Shown: piece after piece, positions 26,042-34,905 of the stretch
How the letters are laid out: every line of letters begins with the position of its first letter
Numbering within the stretch: position 1 is the first letter of the stretch
Origin: Tianweitania populi
GTDB lineage: Bacteria > Pseudomonadota > Alphaproteobacteria > Rhizobiales > Rhizobiaceae
Assembly (NCBI RefSeq): GCF_014652875.1
Contig: NZ_BMZQ01000002.1
Span: 186,001 to 250,000 of the forward strand
DNA: 64,000 bases
Direction: 5' to 3'
Translations under genes and position numbers: made by a program
Notes under the pieces: generated by a model
The model's input: only the letters and a program-made list of their open reading frames with translations
Databases searched by the model: none
What the model was told of the DNA's origin: nothing

Positions 26042-26198
26042 GCGGATCGCTGGCATGAGAGCATAGCGTCCAGCGTCGACAATAGGCGTTGCCGCGATTA
26101 AGTGCAGGGAGCAGAGCATGCCGCAACTCTGCGGCATCGCCCCTGTCATGTGACCGTCAAACACGGCGGTCATAGCTGGCACCTTCTCCCGAAGCCGG

Positions 26199-27260
26199 AT
26201 GGATCGGTTATTGACGACACTTCGCCTCGATGGCCTATCGCGCATTTTTGGAACGACAAGGGCGGTCGATCATGTTTCGATGACGCTCGCGCCCGGCTCG
26301 TTCACAGCCCTGCTCGGGCCCTCGGGTTGCGGCAAGACGACCTTGTTGCGGCTGATCGCCGGGTTCGAAGCGCCGGATGAAGGCTCCATCACCTTCGATG
26401 GCCGGGTGATCGCCGATGCCAAGACGATGGTTCCGCCTGAGCAGCGCGGCATTGGCATCGTGTTTCAATCCTATGCGCTGTGGCCGCATATGGATGTGGC
26501 CGGCAATGTTGCCTATCCCTTGAAGACGCAGCGGGTTGATCGCGCGACCGTTTCCCGGCGGGTGGCCGAGGTGCTCGATATTGTCGGGCTCGGCGGGTAT
26601 GAGAGCCGGCGCATCGATGAGCTGTCCGGCGGTCAGCGGCAGCGCGTGGCGTTGGCACGCTGTTTGATCGCCAATTCCGGCATCATCCTGTTCGACGAGC
26701 CGCTCGCCAATCTCGATATGCATCTGCGCGCGACCATGGTGGACGTGTTCCGCGACATCCATCAGCGCACCGGCGCGACGATCGTTTATGTCACGCATGA
26801 TCAGGCCGAAGCGCTGGCGATGGCGGATCGTGTCGCGGTGCTGGAAAAAGGTCGCGTGTTGCAGTTTGCTGAGCCGGGCGATGTTTATCATCAGCCGGCG
26901 GATGTCGCCGTGGCGCGCTTTGTCGGTCGTGGTGCGATCGTGCCGACGTTCGCTTGGGACAGCGATCAGCACCAAAGCCGCGTTCAGATCGGCGGCCACA
27001 CGGTCGTTGCGCGTTCGAGCGGCGCGCCGGACGGGGCAGTGAATGTGTTGCTGCGGCCCGAAGGATTGGCGCTTGCCGATGACGGCGTGCCGGGCACGGT
27101 TCTGTCCTCGACCTATCGCGGTCCGGTGCATGAACTTCGCATCAAGCTTGCCAAGGACAGCGGCGAGGTCAAGGTGGATCATCGCACTGCGGTTTCACCG
27201 GGAACGGCGGTGAAGATCGCCGTTCATGACGCCTGGATCATCCCGGCGGCGAAGGGTTAG
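26199..27260 (+). CDS. ABC importer ATPase, ferric/2-aminoethylphosphonate type
   Basis: 353 residues: Walker A GPSGCGKTT, Q-loop VFQSYALWPHMDV, signature LSGGQRQRVALARCL, Walker B IILFDEPLANLD, H-loop YVTHDQAEA, then a TOBE domain. The FbpC/PotA-like ATPase fits the double permease and binding protein encoded on the opposite strand, although it is convergent with them and its last four bases overlap the permease stop. It must therefore have its own promoter, in the 157-base gap after the Atu4866 gene, where I see no strong motif. Confidence 0.88.
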   Translation: MDRLLTTLRLDGLSRIFGTTRAVDHVSMTLAPGSFTALLGPSGCGKTTLLRLIAGFEAPDEGSITFDGRVIADAKTMVPPEQRGIGIVFQSYALWPHMDVAGNVAYPLKTQRVDRATVSRRVAEVLDIVGLGGYESRRIDELSGGQRQRVALARCLIANSGIILFDEPLANLDMHLRATMVDVFRDIHQRTGATIVYVTHDQAEALAMADRVAVLEKGRVLQFAEPGDVYHQPADVAVARFVGRGAIVPTFAWDSDQHQSRVQIGGHTVVARSSGAPDGAVNVLLRPEGLALADDGVPGTVLSSTYRGPVHELRIKLAKDSGEVKVDHRTAVSPGTAVKIAVHDAWIIPAAKG

Positions 27261-28939
27261 CGCCAGGGCAGAACGCCGGCCGGCAGACGCTTGGCGAAGC
27301 GGTCGAGCGCAACCAGCATGGCCACGACCATGACGATGCTGGCGACAGCGATGGCTGCCGCATGCGTGCCCAAGCCGGCTTCTTCCAGGCTGAAGAGCAC
27401 GACTCCCAGCGTTTCATTGCCGCTCGACCAGAGCAGCGCCGACACGGTCAGTTCGTTGAAGGCGCTCATGAAGACCAGCAGCGCGCCGGCGACGGCTGCG
27501 GGAGCGACCAGTGGCACGACGATGGTAATCAGCCTTCGCAGCGATCCCGCACCCGCACTGGCCGCGGCTTCGGTGAGATCGGCGGGGATCTGGGCGACGG
27601 CGGTGGTGACCGGCTTCAGCGCCAGGGTGAAGAAGCGCATGAGATAAGCGATGAGGATGATGGCGGCCGTTGCATACAGACTGCCGATCAGCGGCAGCGG
27701 GCGCAGGAACAAGAGGATACAGGCGATGGCCAACACGATGCCCGGAACGGCATAAGGCAGGTCGATCGCGCCTTGCAGCAGGCGCTGTTTTCTCCGGCTG
27801 AACCGTTCCATGACGAGGGCAACCGGAATGACGCCGAGCGCCAGCAGAAGGGCGGCAGCGCCCGAGAGCAGGATCGAGTTGCGGAACGCGCGCATGGTGG
27901 AGGCCTGGCGCGTTAGCACTTCCGCAAAGTTTGTGAGTGTCGCGGTTTCCGCCGTCAGCGGCACACCGAAGGCCGGCACGAGCGCGGTGGTGATGAGTGC
28001 CAGCATGGGCAGCACAAGGATGGAGGCGATCACCAACCAGGCAAAGATCGCCGTTGCGATGCGCCAATGGCCCAACGCGAAACGCGCCGGCTTGCCGCCG
28101 GCATAGCGGGCCGCGCGATGGCGCGACGCCAGCGTCTGCAAGGCGACGCCGGCCAGGGCCAAAGCGGCGATCAGCACGGAAAGGCTCGCCATCTGCGGCA
28201 GCACGCCGGGTCCGAAGCTTGCCATCTGCTGGTAGATCAGAGTCGGCAGGGTCAGGTAGTTCACGGGCATGCCGAGCAGAGCCGGAATGCCGAAATTACC
28301 GACGCCCGACACGAAGGCGAGAGCCGCCGCCGCTAGCAGATAGGGGCGCATCAAGGGCAGCACGATCGTCAGCAATACGCGCAGCTGCGAGGCACCCGAT
28401 GCGCGACCGGCTTCGACGAGATCGCCGGGGATGCGCGACAGGCCGGCACGCAGCGTCACGAACACGATCGGCGCATGCTGCACGCCGTAAAGGAGGATGA
28501 TGCCGTTGCGGCCGAGGATCGGGTTCGGCGTGCCGGGTGCGGGCGCCAGGCCCAGCATGCCGAGCAGCGTCGAAGACGGGCCGAACAGATGCAGCCATGA
28601 CAAAGCCGTCACCTGCGGCGCGATCATCAAGGGCAGAAGAAGCAGGAAGCCGAGGATCTTTCGTCCGGGCATGTCGGTCAGCGCGATGGCCACCGCAAAC
28701 GGTCCGCCGATCACCATGGCAGCAACGGCGCCGAAGAAGGCGGTGTCCAGCGTGCGCCACAAAGCGCGCTGCGTCGCCGTCTTGGTCAAGCGTTCCCAGA
28801 ATGCGGTAAGATCGATTTCGCCGCCGGGGGCAAGGGCCGCAACAAGCAGCCGGCCCATCGGCAGGATGCTAAGCACGCCCACCACGAGCAGCACCAGCAC
28901 CACCGGCGCCCAGCCGCCGAGCCGCGATGATGCAGACAA
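27257..28939 (-). CDS. ABC importer permease with two fused domains, FbpB type
   Basis: 560 residues with about 12 TM segments and two EAA loops (DLVEAGRASGASQLRVLLTIVLPLMRP and DLTEAAASAGAGSLRRLITIVVPLVAP), so one chain replaces a permease dimer, as in ferric and some phosphonate importers. The first usable start is a TTG at 28939, 88 bases after the binding-protein gene, without a clear ribosome site. It is transcribed with the binding protein and meets the ATPase gene tail to tail, sharing TTAG. Confidence 0.88.
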   Translation of the reverse strand: MSASSRLGGWAPVVLVLLVVGVLSILPMGRLLVAALAPGGEIDLTAFWERLTKTATQRALWRTLDTAFFGAVAAMVIGGPFAVAIALTDMPGRKILGFLLLLPLMIAPQVTALSWLHLFGPSSTLLGMLGLAPAPGTPNPILGRNGIILLYGVQHAPIVFVTLRAGLSRIPGDLVEAGRASGASQLRVLLTIVLPLMRPYLLAAAALAFVSGVGNFGIPALLGMPVNYLTLPTLIYQQMASFGPGVLPQMASLSVLIAALALAGVALQTLASRHRAARYAGGKPARFALGHWRIATAIFAWLVIASILVLPMLALITTALVPAFGVPLTAETATLTNFAEVLTRQASTMRAFRNSILLSGAAALLLALGVIPVALVMERFSRRKQRLLQGAIDLPYAVPGIVLAIACILLFLRPLPLIGSLYATAAIILIAYLMRFFTLALKPVTTAVAQIPADLTEAAASAGAGSLRRLITIVVPLVAPAAVAGALLVFMSAFNELTVSALLWSSGNETLGVVLFSLEEAGLGTHAAAIAVASIVMVVAMLVALDRFAKRLPAGVLPWR

Positions 28940-29027
28940 GCCGGACGGGCGCTGCGATGATGCGGCGCCCGCCCGAGTGGGAAGGGACGGAGTGGGGAGA
29001 GAGGCTTCGGACAGTGTCGGGTTCCGC

Positions 29028-29999
29028 TTACTGGCCCATCACGTCGCTGAACTTTTCCTTGTTCGCCATGTCGTCCTTGAGGGCGGCAGCGGCGTCGTAG
29101 TTCAGGACCTTGATCGACGCGCGGTCTGGATAACCGGCAGGCAGACCAGCATCCGCACGGGCTGGGATATAGCCTTGGCTCACGGCGAGCTTCTGGCCTT
29201 CTTCCGACAGCATGAAGTCGACGAAAGCCTTCGCAGCATCCGGGTTCTTGGCGGTGGACAGGATCGCGACCGGCTCGGTCACGGCCGACACGCCTTCGGC
29301 GGGGAAGACGAACTCGACCGGCGCGCCCTTGGCCTTTTCGCGGATCGGCATGTAGTCGACGATCATGCCGTAAAGCTTGTCGCCGCCTGATACGGATTTC
29401 AGCACGTCGCCGTTGCCGCCGGCCGCCTGCGCGCCGTTTTCGGCCAGAGCGGAATAGAAGTCCCAGCCGGACTTCAGATTGCCGGTGAGCGTGACGGTGT
29501 GGATCATGGCCGCACCCGAAGTCAGCGGGCTCGGCATCACAACCTGACCCTTGGCTTCCGGCTTGGTGAGGTCCTCCCAGCTGGTCGGCTTCATCGGCGC
29601 GTTGGTGTTATAGACAATGCCGGTGGTGATCAGCTTGGTCGAGAAATAGGTTTTGTCCTTGTCGACCAAGGAGGCGTCGATGCCGTCGGTCTTGGCATCT
29701 GGGTAGGCCATCAAACGGCCCTCGCCCTTCAAGCCTTCCATCGTGACGACGTCGGCGATCAAGAGCAGATCGGGCTGCGGCTGACCGGCTTCGATCTCGG
29801 CGCGCAGCTTGGCGAGGATCTTCGGCGTACCATCGCGCACCCACTCAACCTCGACACCGGGATTGGCGGCTTTGAAGGCGTCCACCGTCGCTTGCGCATC
29901 CGTGTTGGGCTGGCTGGTGTAAAGCACGAGCTTGCCGTCGGCGGCGAAGGCGGGCAGCGCTGCGGCGGCGAGAAAAGCGGTGGCAAGAAGCAGACGCAT
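29028..29999 (-). CDS. ABC importer binding protein, ferric/2-aminoethylphosphonate family
   Basis: 323 residues with a Sec signal (ATAFLAAAALPAFA). LVLYTSQPNTDAQATVDAFKAANPGVEVEWVRDGT and FVFPAEGVSAVTEPVAILSTAKNPDAAKAFVDFMLSEEGQ are typical of the AfuA/FbpA/PhnS family. I do not see the adjacent Tyr-Tyr pair that binds ferric iron in FbpA, which makes a 2-aminoethylphosphonate-like or other ligand more likely. It is first in its operon, and a cluster of GATAGG hexamers lies just upstream. Confidence 0.85.
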   Translation of the reverse strand: MRLLLATAFLAAAALPAFAADGKLVLYTSQPNTDAQATVDAFKAANPGVEVEWVRDGTPKILAKLRAEIEAGQPQPDLLLIADVVTMEGLKGEGRLMAYPDAKTDGIDASLVDKDKTYFSTKLITTGIVYNTNAPMKPTSWEDLTKPEAKGQVVMPSPLTSGAAMIHTVTLTGNLKSGWDFYSALAENGAQAAGGNGDVLKSVSGGDKLYGMIVDYMPIREKAKGAPVEFVFPAEGVSAVTEPVAILSTAKNPDAAKAFVDFMLSEEGQKLAVSQGYIPARADAGLPAGYPDRASIKVLNYDAAAALKDDMANKEKFSDVMGQ

Positions 30000-30035
30000 C
30001 GATGGAATCCATTCAGTGAAATGATGGCGGCTCGA

Positions 30036-30097
30036 CCTATACAGAAGCCGGATAGGTTCTCCTATCGCGGCTTCAACACGATTTCATGACAGATAGG
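30036..30097. promoter_or_regulatory. Clustered GATAGG/CCTATC hexamers upstream of the binding protein
   Basis: GATAGG (30051-30056) and CCTATC (30061-30066) form a 6-base hairpin or operator, with a further GATAGG at 30092-30097 and a CCTATA at 30036-30041, all within 62 bases upstream of the binding-protein start at 29999. This looks like a regulator-binding cluster; the regulator is unknown. Confidence 0.35.
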
Positions 30098-30114
30098 GCG
30101 GAATAATCTGCCGG

Positions 30115-33100
30115 CTAAAAGCCGACCTTCAGCGCGCCGCCAACGGTGTGCATTTGATCATCGTTGGAAAAGCTGCCGCGGTAGAACACGGCGGCGTCGA
30201 ACTGCTGGCGGAAGGCGAGGTCCAGGCGAGCTTCAACCGTGCCGGTGTTCTCGCCACTGTTGCTGCCATAGACGGTGAAGGGCATGCCGCCGGCATAGGA
30301 ATGAGTGCTGGAAGGAGCGTCGCCGCTCAGGCGGCGGCTGTGGGCAGCATAAAGGCTCGGCTTGACGATCAGGTCGGTGTTCAGCTGCCAGGCGCGGCTG
30401 ATGCGCAGGCCGATATCGGCATCGGTGCGGTCATAGTCGGAGCCGGATGAAACGAGGTTGGCGGCACCGGCGCTGGTTTCCGAGAAGCTGCCACCCTGTG
30501 CGGTAGTCCAGGAGATGCCGGCGAAGGGCTCGACATCAACACCGCCGAGGTCCGCTGAATAGGCGATTTCGGCGAAGGCGCCGCTTGTCCAGCTTGAATA
30601 ATCACTGCGGGCCGTGCCGGACAGGTCGCCAACGGCCGTGCCGCGCCGCAGATCGATGTCGTGGCTGGTGTAATCGGCACCGCCCGACAGACGCCAGGGA
30701 CCGTGTCGCCAATCGCCGTAAGCGGTGATGCCGATGCTGTTTATGTCGCCGGAACTGGCGCGGGCACGATTGTCGAAGTCGGTTCTGCCGTAGTGACCGG
30801 CCAAGCCTAGGCGCACATCGTTATACGGCTCGAAGTCGACGCCGGCGGACAGCCATGGGCCGCGCGAGCGGGCATCCGCGGCGTTGCCGTCGCCCGAAAG
30901 ATCGTTGTCGACATAGCCGCTTTCGCCCCAAACGCCAGCGCCTTCGGCCTGCGCCAGATGGCTGCGCACCGCCCAGCGGTTGTTGCGCTGAACATCGGCG
31001 ATCACATCCAGCACCTGCGCATGCGCTTCGCCGGACAGGAGATCGAAGGCGGTGAGCGCCTGGTCAGCCGTCAGCGGCAGGGTGGCATCATACAGCGCAT
31101 TGCCGACGCCGCCCGCTTCGATCGCGGTCGCGGTGGCGCGCTGGTTGCGGGTTTGTGCGACATCCGGGAAGGCGATGGCGTTGCGTTCGAGGCGCAAGGT
31201 GAGATCGGACGCGCCATACAGCACGCTTGGATCGAGGAAAGCGAAGTTAGCGGAGATGCTGTCGAAGCTGCCGCTGACCGTGCCACCCGCCGCAAGAAAG
31301 CGGTAATCGCCAGCTGCCGCGCGGTTCTGGCTGGTGAGTTGCAGTTCGCCATTGACGAAAACATCGCCGCCGACATTCACGAGGCCGGAACGCGCGCCGT
31401 CTAGTTCCACGGCGAAGATCGCGCCGGGATCGAGCGTCAAATCGCCTGCGACCGTGAAGGGGCCGGCGGCCTGCGCCACCAGCGTGCCGGCTATTTGGGC
31501 CGAGCCGACCGTGCCGAGGCCGGACAGGCTCGTTCCGGCATCCACTGTCACGTCGGACGCCGCGATGCTGCCGTCAACGGTTAGGCGACCAGCGCGCACC
31601 AGCGTCTGGCCGGAATAGGTGTTGGTGCCGGATAGCGTGAAGATGCCCGCGCCGTTTTTCACCACGCCGCCCGTGCCAGCCAGAACGCCGGAGAAGGTGG
31701 TCGTGCCGTCATTGACGCCGGTGGTCAAAACCGCATCCACGAGATCGACCGTGCCGGCACCCGCCAGTGAGCCGATCGTCTGGTTGAAGTCGGCCAAAGC
31801 CAGCGTCGCCGGCTCGTCGATTGTGAAGGCGGACAAAGGTGCAAAGGCGTTTTCGCGGCCGGCTTCGAGCATACCGTCTTGCACAATCGTCGCGCCGTGG
31901 TAATCGCTGGTCCCGGACAGGTTGAGCGTGCCCGTGCCGCGCTTGATCAAGCCGCCGCCAGCGCCATCATCGCTGATCGTGCCATCGAAATTGGTGAGCG
32001 GCGTATCGTCGCCAAGCGCCAGCGTGTTGGCGCCGAGGCGGGCAGCACCCGCGCCGGTCAGCTGGTTGAGGCCGATCGTGTTCTGTGCATTGCGGATGTC
32101 GAGCGTCGCGCCGGCATCGAGCTGGACCGTTGCCGTTCCGCCTGATGTCGCATCCGAGAAGCTGACGGTCGCGCCATCACCGATCGTTATCGACGCGGCG
32201 CCGGCCGTTGCCCGCTCGGCGAAGGTGACATCGCCGGCGCTGGCAATTTCCGCCTGCGCTGCCGTGCTGTCGCCCGCAAAGCCGATCGTGCCGCTGGCGT
32301 TGCCGACGATTGCCGATGTGCCAGCCGAACTCGTATCGGCGAAAGACAGCTGGCCGCTGTTGGAGATGAAGCCGTCCGCGGCGGTCGATGCGCCGGTGAA
32401 GGCGACCGAACCGGCCGTGTTGTTGGTCAGCGCCGCAGAGCCGAGCGTGCTTGCGTCTTCGAAGCGCACCGCACCGGAATTGCCGATAAAGGCCGTGGTG
32501 CCGGCGCTTGCCTGGTCGCGGAAGGTGACGCTGCCGGTTTCGTTGTTAGTGATCTGCCCGCCAGCCAGCGAAGCATTGCCTTCCAGCGCGGTCGTGCCGC
32601 TGTTGGCGATCCGCGCGATGCCGCCATTGGATTGGTCGGCAAGGCTTACCGTGCCGCTTTCATTGACGGTGATCTGCGCATTGCCGGCCGTGGACTGCCC
32701 GCTGAAGCGCACGGCGTCATTGGTGGTGATAAAGGCATCGCCGGCCGTCGCCTGACCATCGAAGCCGAGCGAACCGCCGCCATTGACGACGATTCGGCTG
32801 TCGGCCGCCGTAGCATTGTCACCAAAGCGAATGGCGCCGCTCTCATTGGCGGTCAGGGCAGCGGATGCAGCAGTGCTGTTATCCTCGAAGCGGGTTGAGC
32901 CGCCATTGTTGATGATTTCAGCGGACGACGCGGTCGCCTGGTCGCGGAAGATCACGGCATCGTTTCCGCTCGTGGCGAGTGACGCATCGCCGGCCGACTG
33001 ATCGCCCTCGTAGATCGTTTCGTTGGCAACGGCTGCTGCCGAAACATCCGACGCCTGCATGGCGAAGGGCGTCATGGCGACAGGTGTCGCAGCCGCTGTT

Positions 33101-33291
33101 GGGCTGTCGGATGGCAACATGGCGAAGGGTTCGGCGCCCGCCACCGTGATGCCTGTGACGCTCAGCGCAGCAAGGCTGGTGCAGGCAAGCAGAACGGTGC
33201 GCAACGGACGGCGGCGGTCGGGAAGACCGGCAGGCTGGACCACCTTGTGCATCGCTTCGCCCAGAACAGAGTTCCACTGTATATGTTGCAC
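30115..33291 (-). CDS. Type V autotransporter with tandem-repeat passenger
   Basis: Up to 1058 residues. A long basic N-terminus precedes a hydrophobic signal (RTVLLACTSLAALSVTGITVAGA). Residues about 93-397 hold about 15 repeats of about 20 residues. Two autotransporter-associated beta-strand repeats follow (GTGTLNLSGTSDYHGATIV and GAGIFTLSGTNTYSGQTLV), and from about residue 770 a C-terminal autotransporter barrel (NNRWAVRSHLAQAEGAGVWGESG) ends in Phe, as outer-membrane barrels do. It should secrete its beta-helical passenger to the surface; a role in adhesion is inference. The GTG at 33291 is the longest start; ATG at 33252 is an alternative. Confidence 0.87.
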   Translation of the reverse strand: MQHIQWNSVLGEAMHKVVQPAGLPDRRRPLRTVLLACTSLAALSVTGITVAGAEPFAMLPSDSPTAAATPVAMTPFAMQASDVSAAAVANETIYEGDQSAGDASLATSGNDAVIFRDQATASSAEIINNGGSTRFEDNSTAASAALTANESGAIRFGDNATAADSRIVVNGGGSLGFDGQATAGDAFITTNDAVRFSGQSTAGNAQITVNESGTVSLADQSNGGIARIANSGTTALEGNASLAGGQITNNETGSVTFRDQASAGTTAFIGNSGAVRFEDASTLGSAALTNNTAGSVAFTGASTAADGFISNSGQLSFADTSSAGTSAIVGNASGTIGFAGDSTAAQAEIASAGDVTFAERATAGAASITIGDGATVSFSDATSGGTATVQLDAGATLDIRNAQNTIGLNQLTGAGAARLGANTLALGDDTPLTNFDGTISDDGAGGGLIKRGTGTLNLSGTSDYHGATIVQDGMLEAGRENAFAPLSAFTIDEPATLALADFNQTIGSLAGAGTVDLVDAVLTTGVNDGTTTFSGVLAGTGGVVKNGAGIFTLSGTNTYSGQTLVRAGRLTVDGSIAASDVTVDAGTSLSGLGTVGSAQIAGTLVAQAAGPFTVAGDLTLDPGAIFAVELDGARSGLVNVGGDVFVNGELQLTSQNRAAAGDYRFLAAGGTVSGSFDSISANFAFLDPSVLYGASDLTLRLERNAIAFPDVAQTRNQRATATAIEAGGVGNALYDATLPLTADQALTAFDLLSGEAHAQVLDVIADVQRNNRWAVRSHLAQAEGAGVWGESGYVDNDLSGDGNAADARSRGPWLSAGVDFEPYNDVRLGLAGHYGRTDFDNRARASSGDINSIGITAYGDWRHGPWRLSGGADYTSHDIDLRRGTAVGDLSGTARSDYSSWTSGAFAEIAYSADLGGVDVEPFAGISWTTAQGGSFSETSAGAANLVSSGSDYDRTDADIGLRISRAWQLNTDLIVKPSLYAAHSRRLSGDAPSSTHSYAGGMPFTVYGSNSGENTGTVEARLDLAFRQQFDAAVFYRGSFSNDDQMHTVGGALKVGF
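32101..33015 (-). repeat. Coding tandem repeats in the autotransporter passenger
   Basis: About 15 diverged copies of a 19-21-residue unit of the form (V/I)xFxDxSTAGxAxIxNxxGx; examples are VRFSGQSTAGNAQITVNE and VTFRDQASAGTTAFIGNS. Each unit supplies about two beta-strands and turn Gly/Asn, as in a right-handed beta-helix rung. The copies differ at DNA level, so recent expansion is not evident. Confidence 0.75.
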
Positions 33292-33440
33292 TACCCCGCC
33301 GCAGCGGTGCAGCGTGTACCCTCTTAGAAATCAGACATTGGTGAAAAATTTACCAAGATTTTGCGCACCCGCATGCCTGATCGGCTGGCGTTGTACCTGC
33401 CAGAGCTTGCGCCGGCACTTCTTCCCGCAAATCTTCATGC

Positions 33441-33473
33441 GAAAGGGCGCGACTTCAACGGCCGCGCCCTTTC
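33441..33473 (-). terminator. Hairpin after the DUF3597 gene
   Basis: GAAAGGGCGCG (33441-33451) and CGCGCCCTTTC (33463-33473) are perfect 11-base arms around an 11-base loop. It lies 24 bases past the DUF3597 stop and before the autotransporter start, so it separates the two minus-strand genes. No T run follows. Confidence 0.6.
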
Positions 33474-33496
33474 CTAAGACTGTATAATGACGGGGA

Positions 33497-34021
33497 TCAG
33501 TCCGTCAGTTCAGCCGGAACCTTGCCGCCATTGGCAGCGAGCTTCTTCATCAGCGCCTTGTGCAGCCAGATGTTCATCGTGGCGGAATCGTTGGTGTCGC
33601 CCGTGTAGTTCAGTTCCTTGGCGAGTTCTTTGCGGTTCGTCAGGCTGCTGTCGAGGTCGAGCGCCTTCATCATGTCGACAATCGAATGGCGCCAATCGAG
33701 CTTCTCGCCCTTCTTGGCAACAGCCGCTTCCAGGATAGCCGACACGTCGACTTCCGCCTGCTGCGATGCGCCACCGGCCTGCGGGGCTGCGGACGGTGCG
33801 GCGCTCGGAGCGGCAGTTGGTGCAGCGGCCGGCGTGCTCTGCGGAGCAGCGGTGCCGGCCGTTGGCGTCGCGGTTGCGCCAGTGCCTGCCGTCGGTGCGC
33901 TACCTGGTGCAGCCGGGGCAGCGGAAGGGGCTGCCGGCGCAGGCGCTGCGGCGGGCTTCGGTGCAGGAGCTGCATGGGCCGTGCCCCAGATTGCATTTTT
34001 GATCTTGTCGAAAACACTCAT
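33497..34021 (-). CDS. DUF3597 domain protein
   Basis: 174 residues in three parts: a short N-terminal helix (MSVFDKIKNAIWG), a low-complexity Ala/Pro/Gly/Thr linker (about residues 17-88), and a compact C-terminal domain (QAEVDVSAILEAAVAKKGEKLDWRHSIVDMMKALDLDSSLTNRKELAKELNY) that is the DUF3597 signature. GGAG precedes the ATG at 34021. Some relatives carry a LysM domain; none is seen here. Function is unknown. Confidence 0.85.
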   Translation of the reverse strand: MSVFDKIKNAIWGTAHAAPAPKPAAAPAPAAPSAAPAAPGSAPTAGTGATATPTAGTAAPQSTPAAAPTAAPSAAPSAAPQAGGASQQAEVDVSAILEAAVAKKGEKLDWRHSIVDMMKALDLDSSLTNRKELAKELNYTGDTNDSATMNIWLHKALMKKLAANGGKVPAELTD

Positions 34022-34260
34022 GGCGTTTCTCCTTCTTCTCAATTGTCCGATGCGGATCGGTCGGGGAGCTAACGCAACAAAGCTGAAAGGGTTCGTTGCA
34101 AAATGCATCCCCCTGTCCTTCTTTGTGGAAAGGAAAAATTTAGCCGGAAAATAACTTAGAGGCGTGTTCACGCTTGACGGCTCCCTCACATTGCAGACAA
34201 CGACGGGGAGAACATGGGCCAGGCAGAGTACAGGCTGGCCGCCAAAGGGACTGAAAGCCG

Positions 34261-34902
34261 ATGCTGAGCTGGTACAGACGCCTCCTTCCCCGGGAGGACC
34301 GCTTTTTCGATCTGTTTGCTGCGCATTCGCAGACCCTGATCCTTGGCGCCAAGTCGCTCGATGCCATGCTGTCAGGCGTCGATGTCGATCATCACTGCGC
34401 GGAAATCATGCGGCTCGAAGACGAAGCCGACGCGATCACCCGCGACGTGCTGGAAGCCACGCGCAAGAGCTTCATCACGCCGTTCGACCGCAACGACATC
34501 AAGGATCTCATCCAGTCCATGGATGATGCGATCGATACGATGCGCAAGACGGTGAAGACGGTGACGCTGTTTGAGCAGCGCTCCTTCGAGCCGCTGATGC
34601 AGGACATGGGCAAGACCATCGTGCGGGCCGCTGAACTGACCGCCGAAGCCATCCCTCTCCTCAACAATGTCAGCGCCAATGCGCAGCGCCTCAACGAGCT
34701 AGCCGAGCAGATTTTGGCGGCTGAGGGCGAGTCCGACGAGTTGCAGGATCGCGGCCTCAAGCTGCTTTACCAGACCCATGGCCGCACAGAGCCGATGCGC
34801 TTCTTTATCGGCAACGAGATCTATGCCGAGCTGGAAAAGGTGGCGGACCGGTTCGAAGACGTCGCCAACGAAATCAGCGGCATCGTGATCGAGAACGTCT
34901 AG
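34261..34902 (+). CDS. orfA: DUF47/PhoU-like partner of Pit (OrfA)
   Basis: 213 residues, nearly all helical, with the PhoU-like DUF47 pattern HHCAEIMRLEDEADAITRDVLEATRKSFITPFDRNDIKDLIQSMDDAIDTMRKT and YAELEKVADRFEDVANEISGIVIENV; the paired acidic motifs bind metal clusters in relatives. In Sinorhizobium meliloti the orfA-pit operon encodes the low-affinity phosphate system. Here the pit gene starts three bases after its stop, so the two are one unit. OrfA probably modulates the transporter. Confidence 0.88.
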   Translation: MLSWYRRLLPREDRFFDLFAAHSQTLILGAKSLDAMLSGVDVDHHCAEIMRLEDEADAITRDVLEATRKSFITPFDRNDIKDLIQSMDDAIDTMRKTVKTVTLFEQRSFEPLMQDMGKTIVRAAELTAEAIPLLNNVSANAQRLNELAEQILAAEGESDELQDRGLKLLYQTHGRTEPMRFFIGNEIYAELEKVADRFEDVANEISGIVIENV

Positions 34903-34905
34903 CGC

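Noticed and set aside
26048-26075. CGCTGG/CCAGCG hairpin after the Atu4866 gene
   Set aside because: Six pairs with a long loop and no T run; too weak to call.
31922-32755. 277-codon plus-strand frame rich in Ala, Pro, Ser and Val
   Set aside because: It is the complement of the autotransporter repeat region; its regularity is inherited from those repeats.
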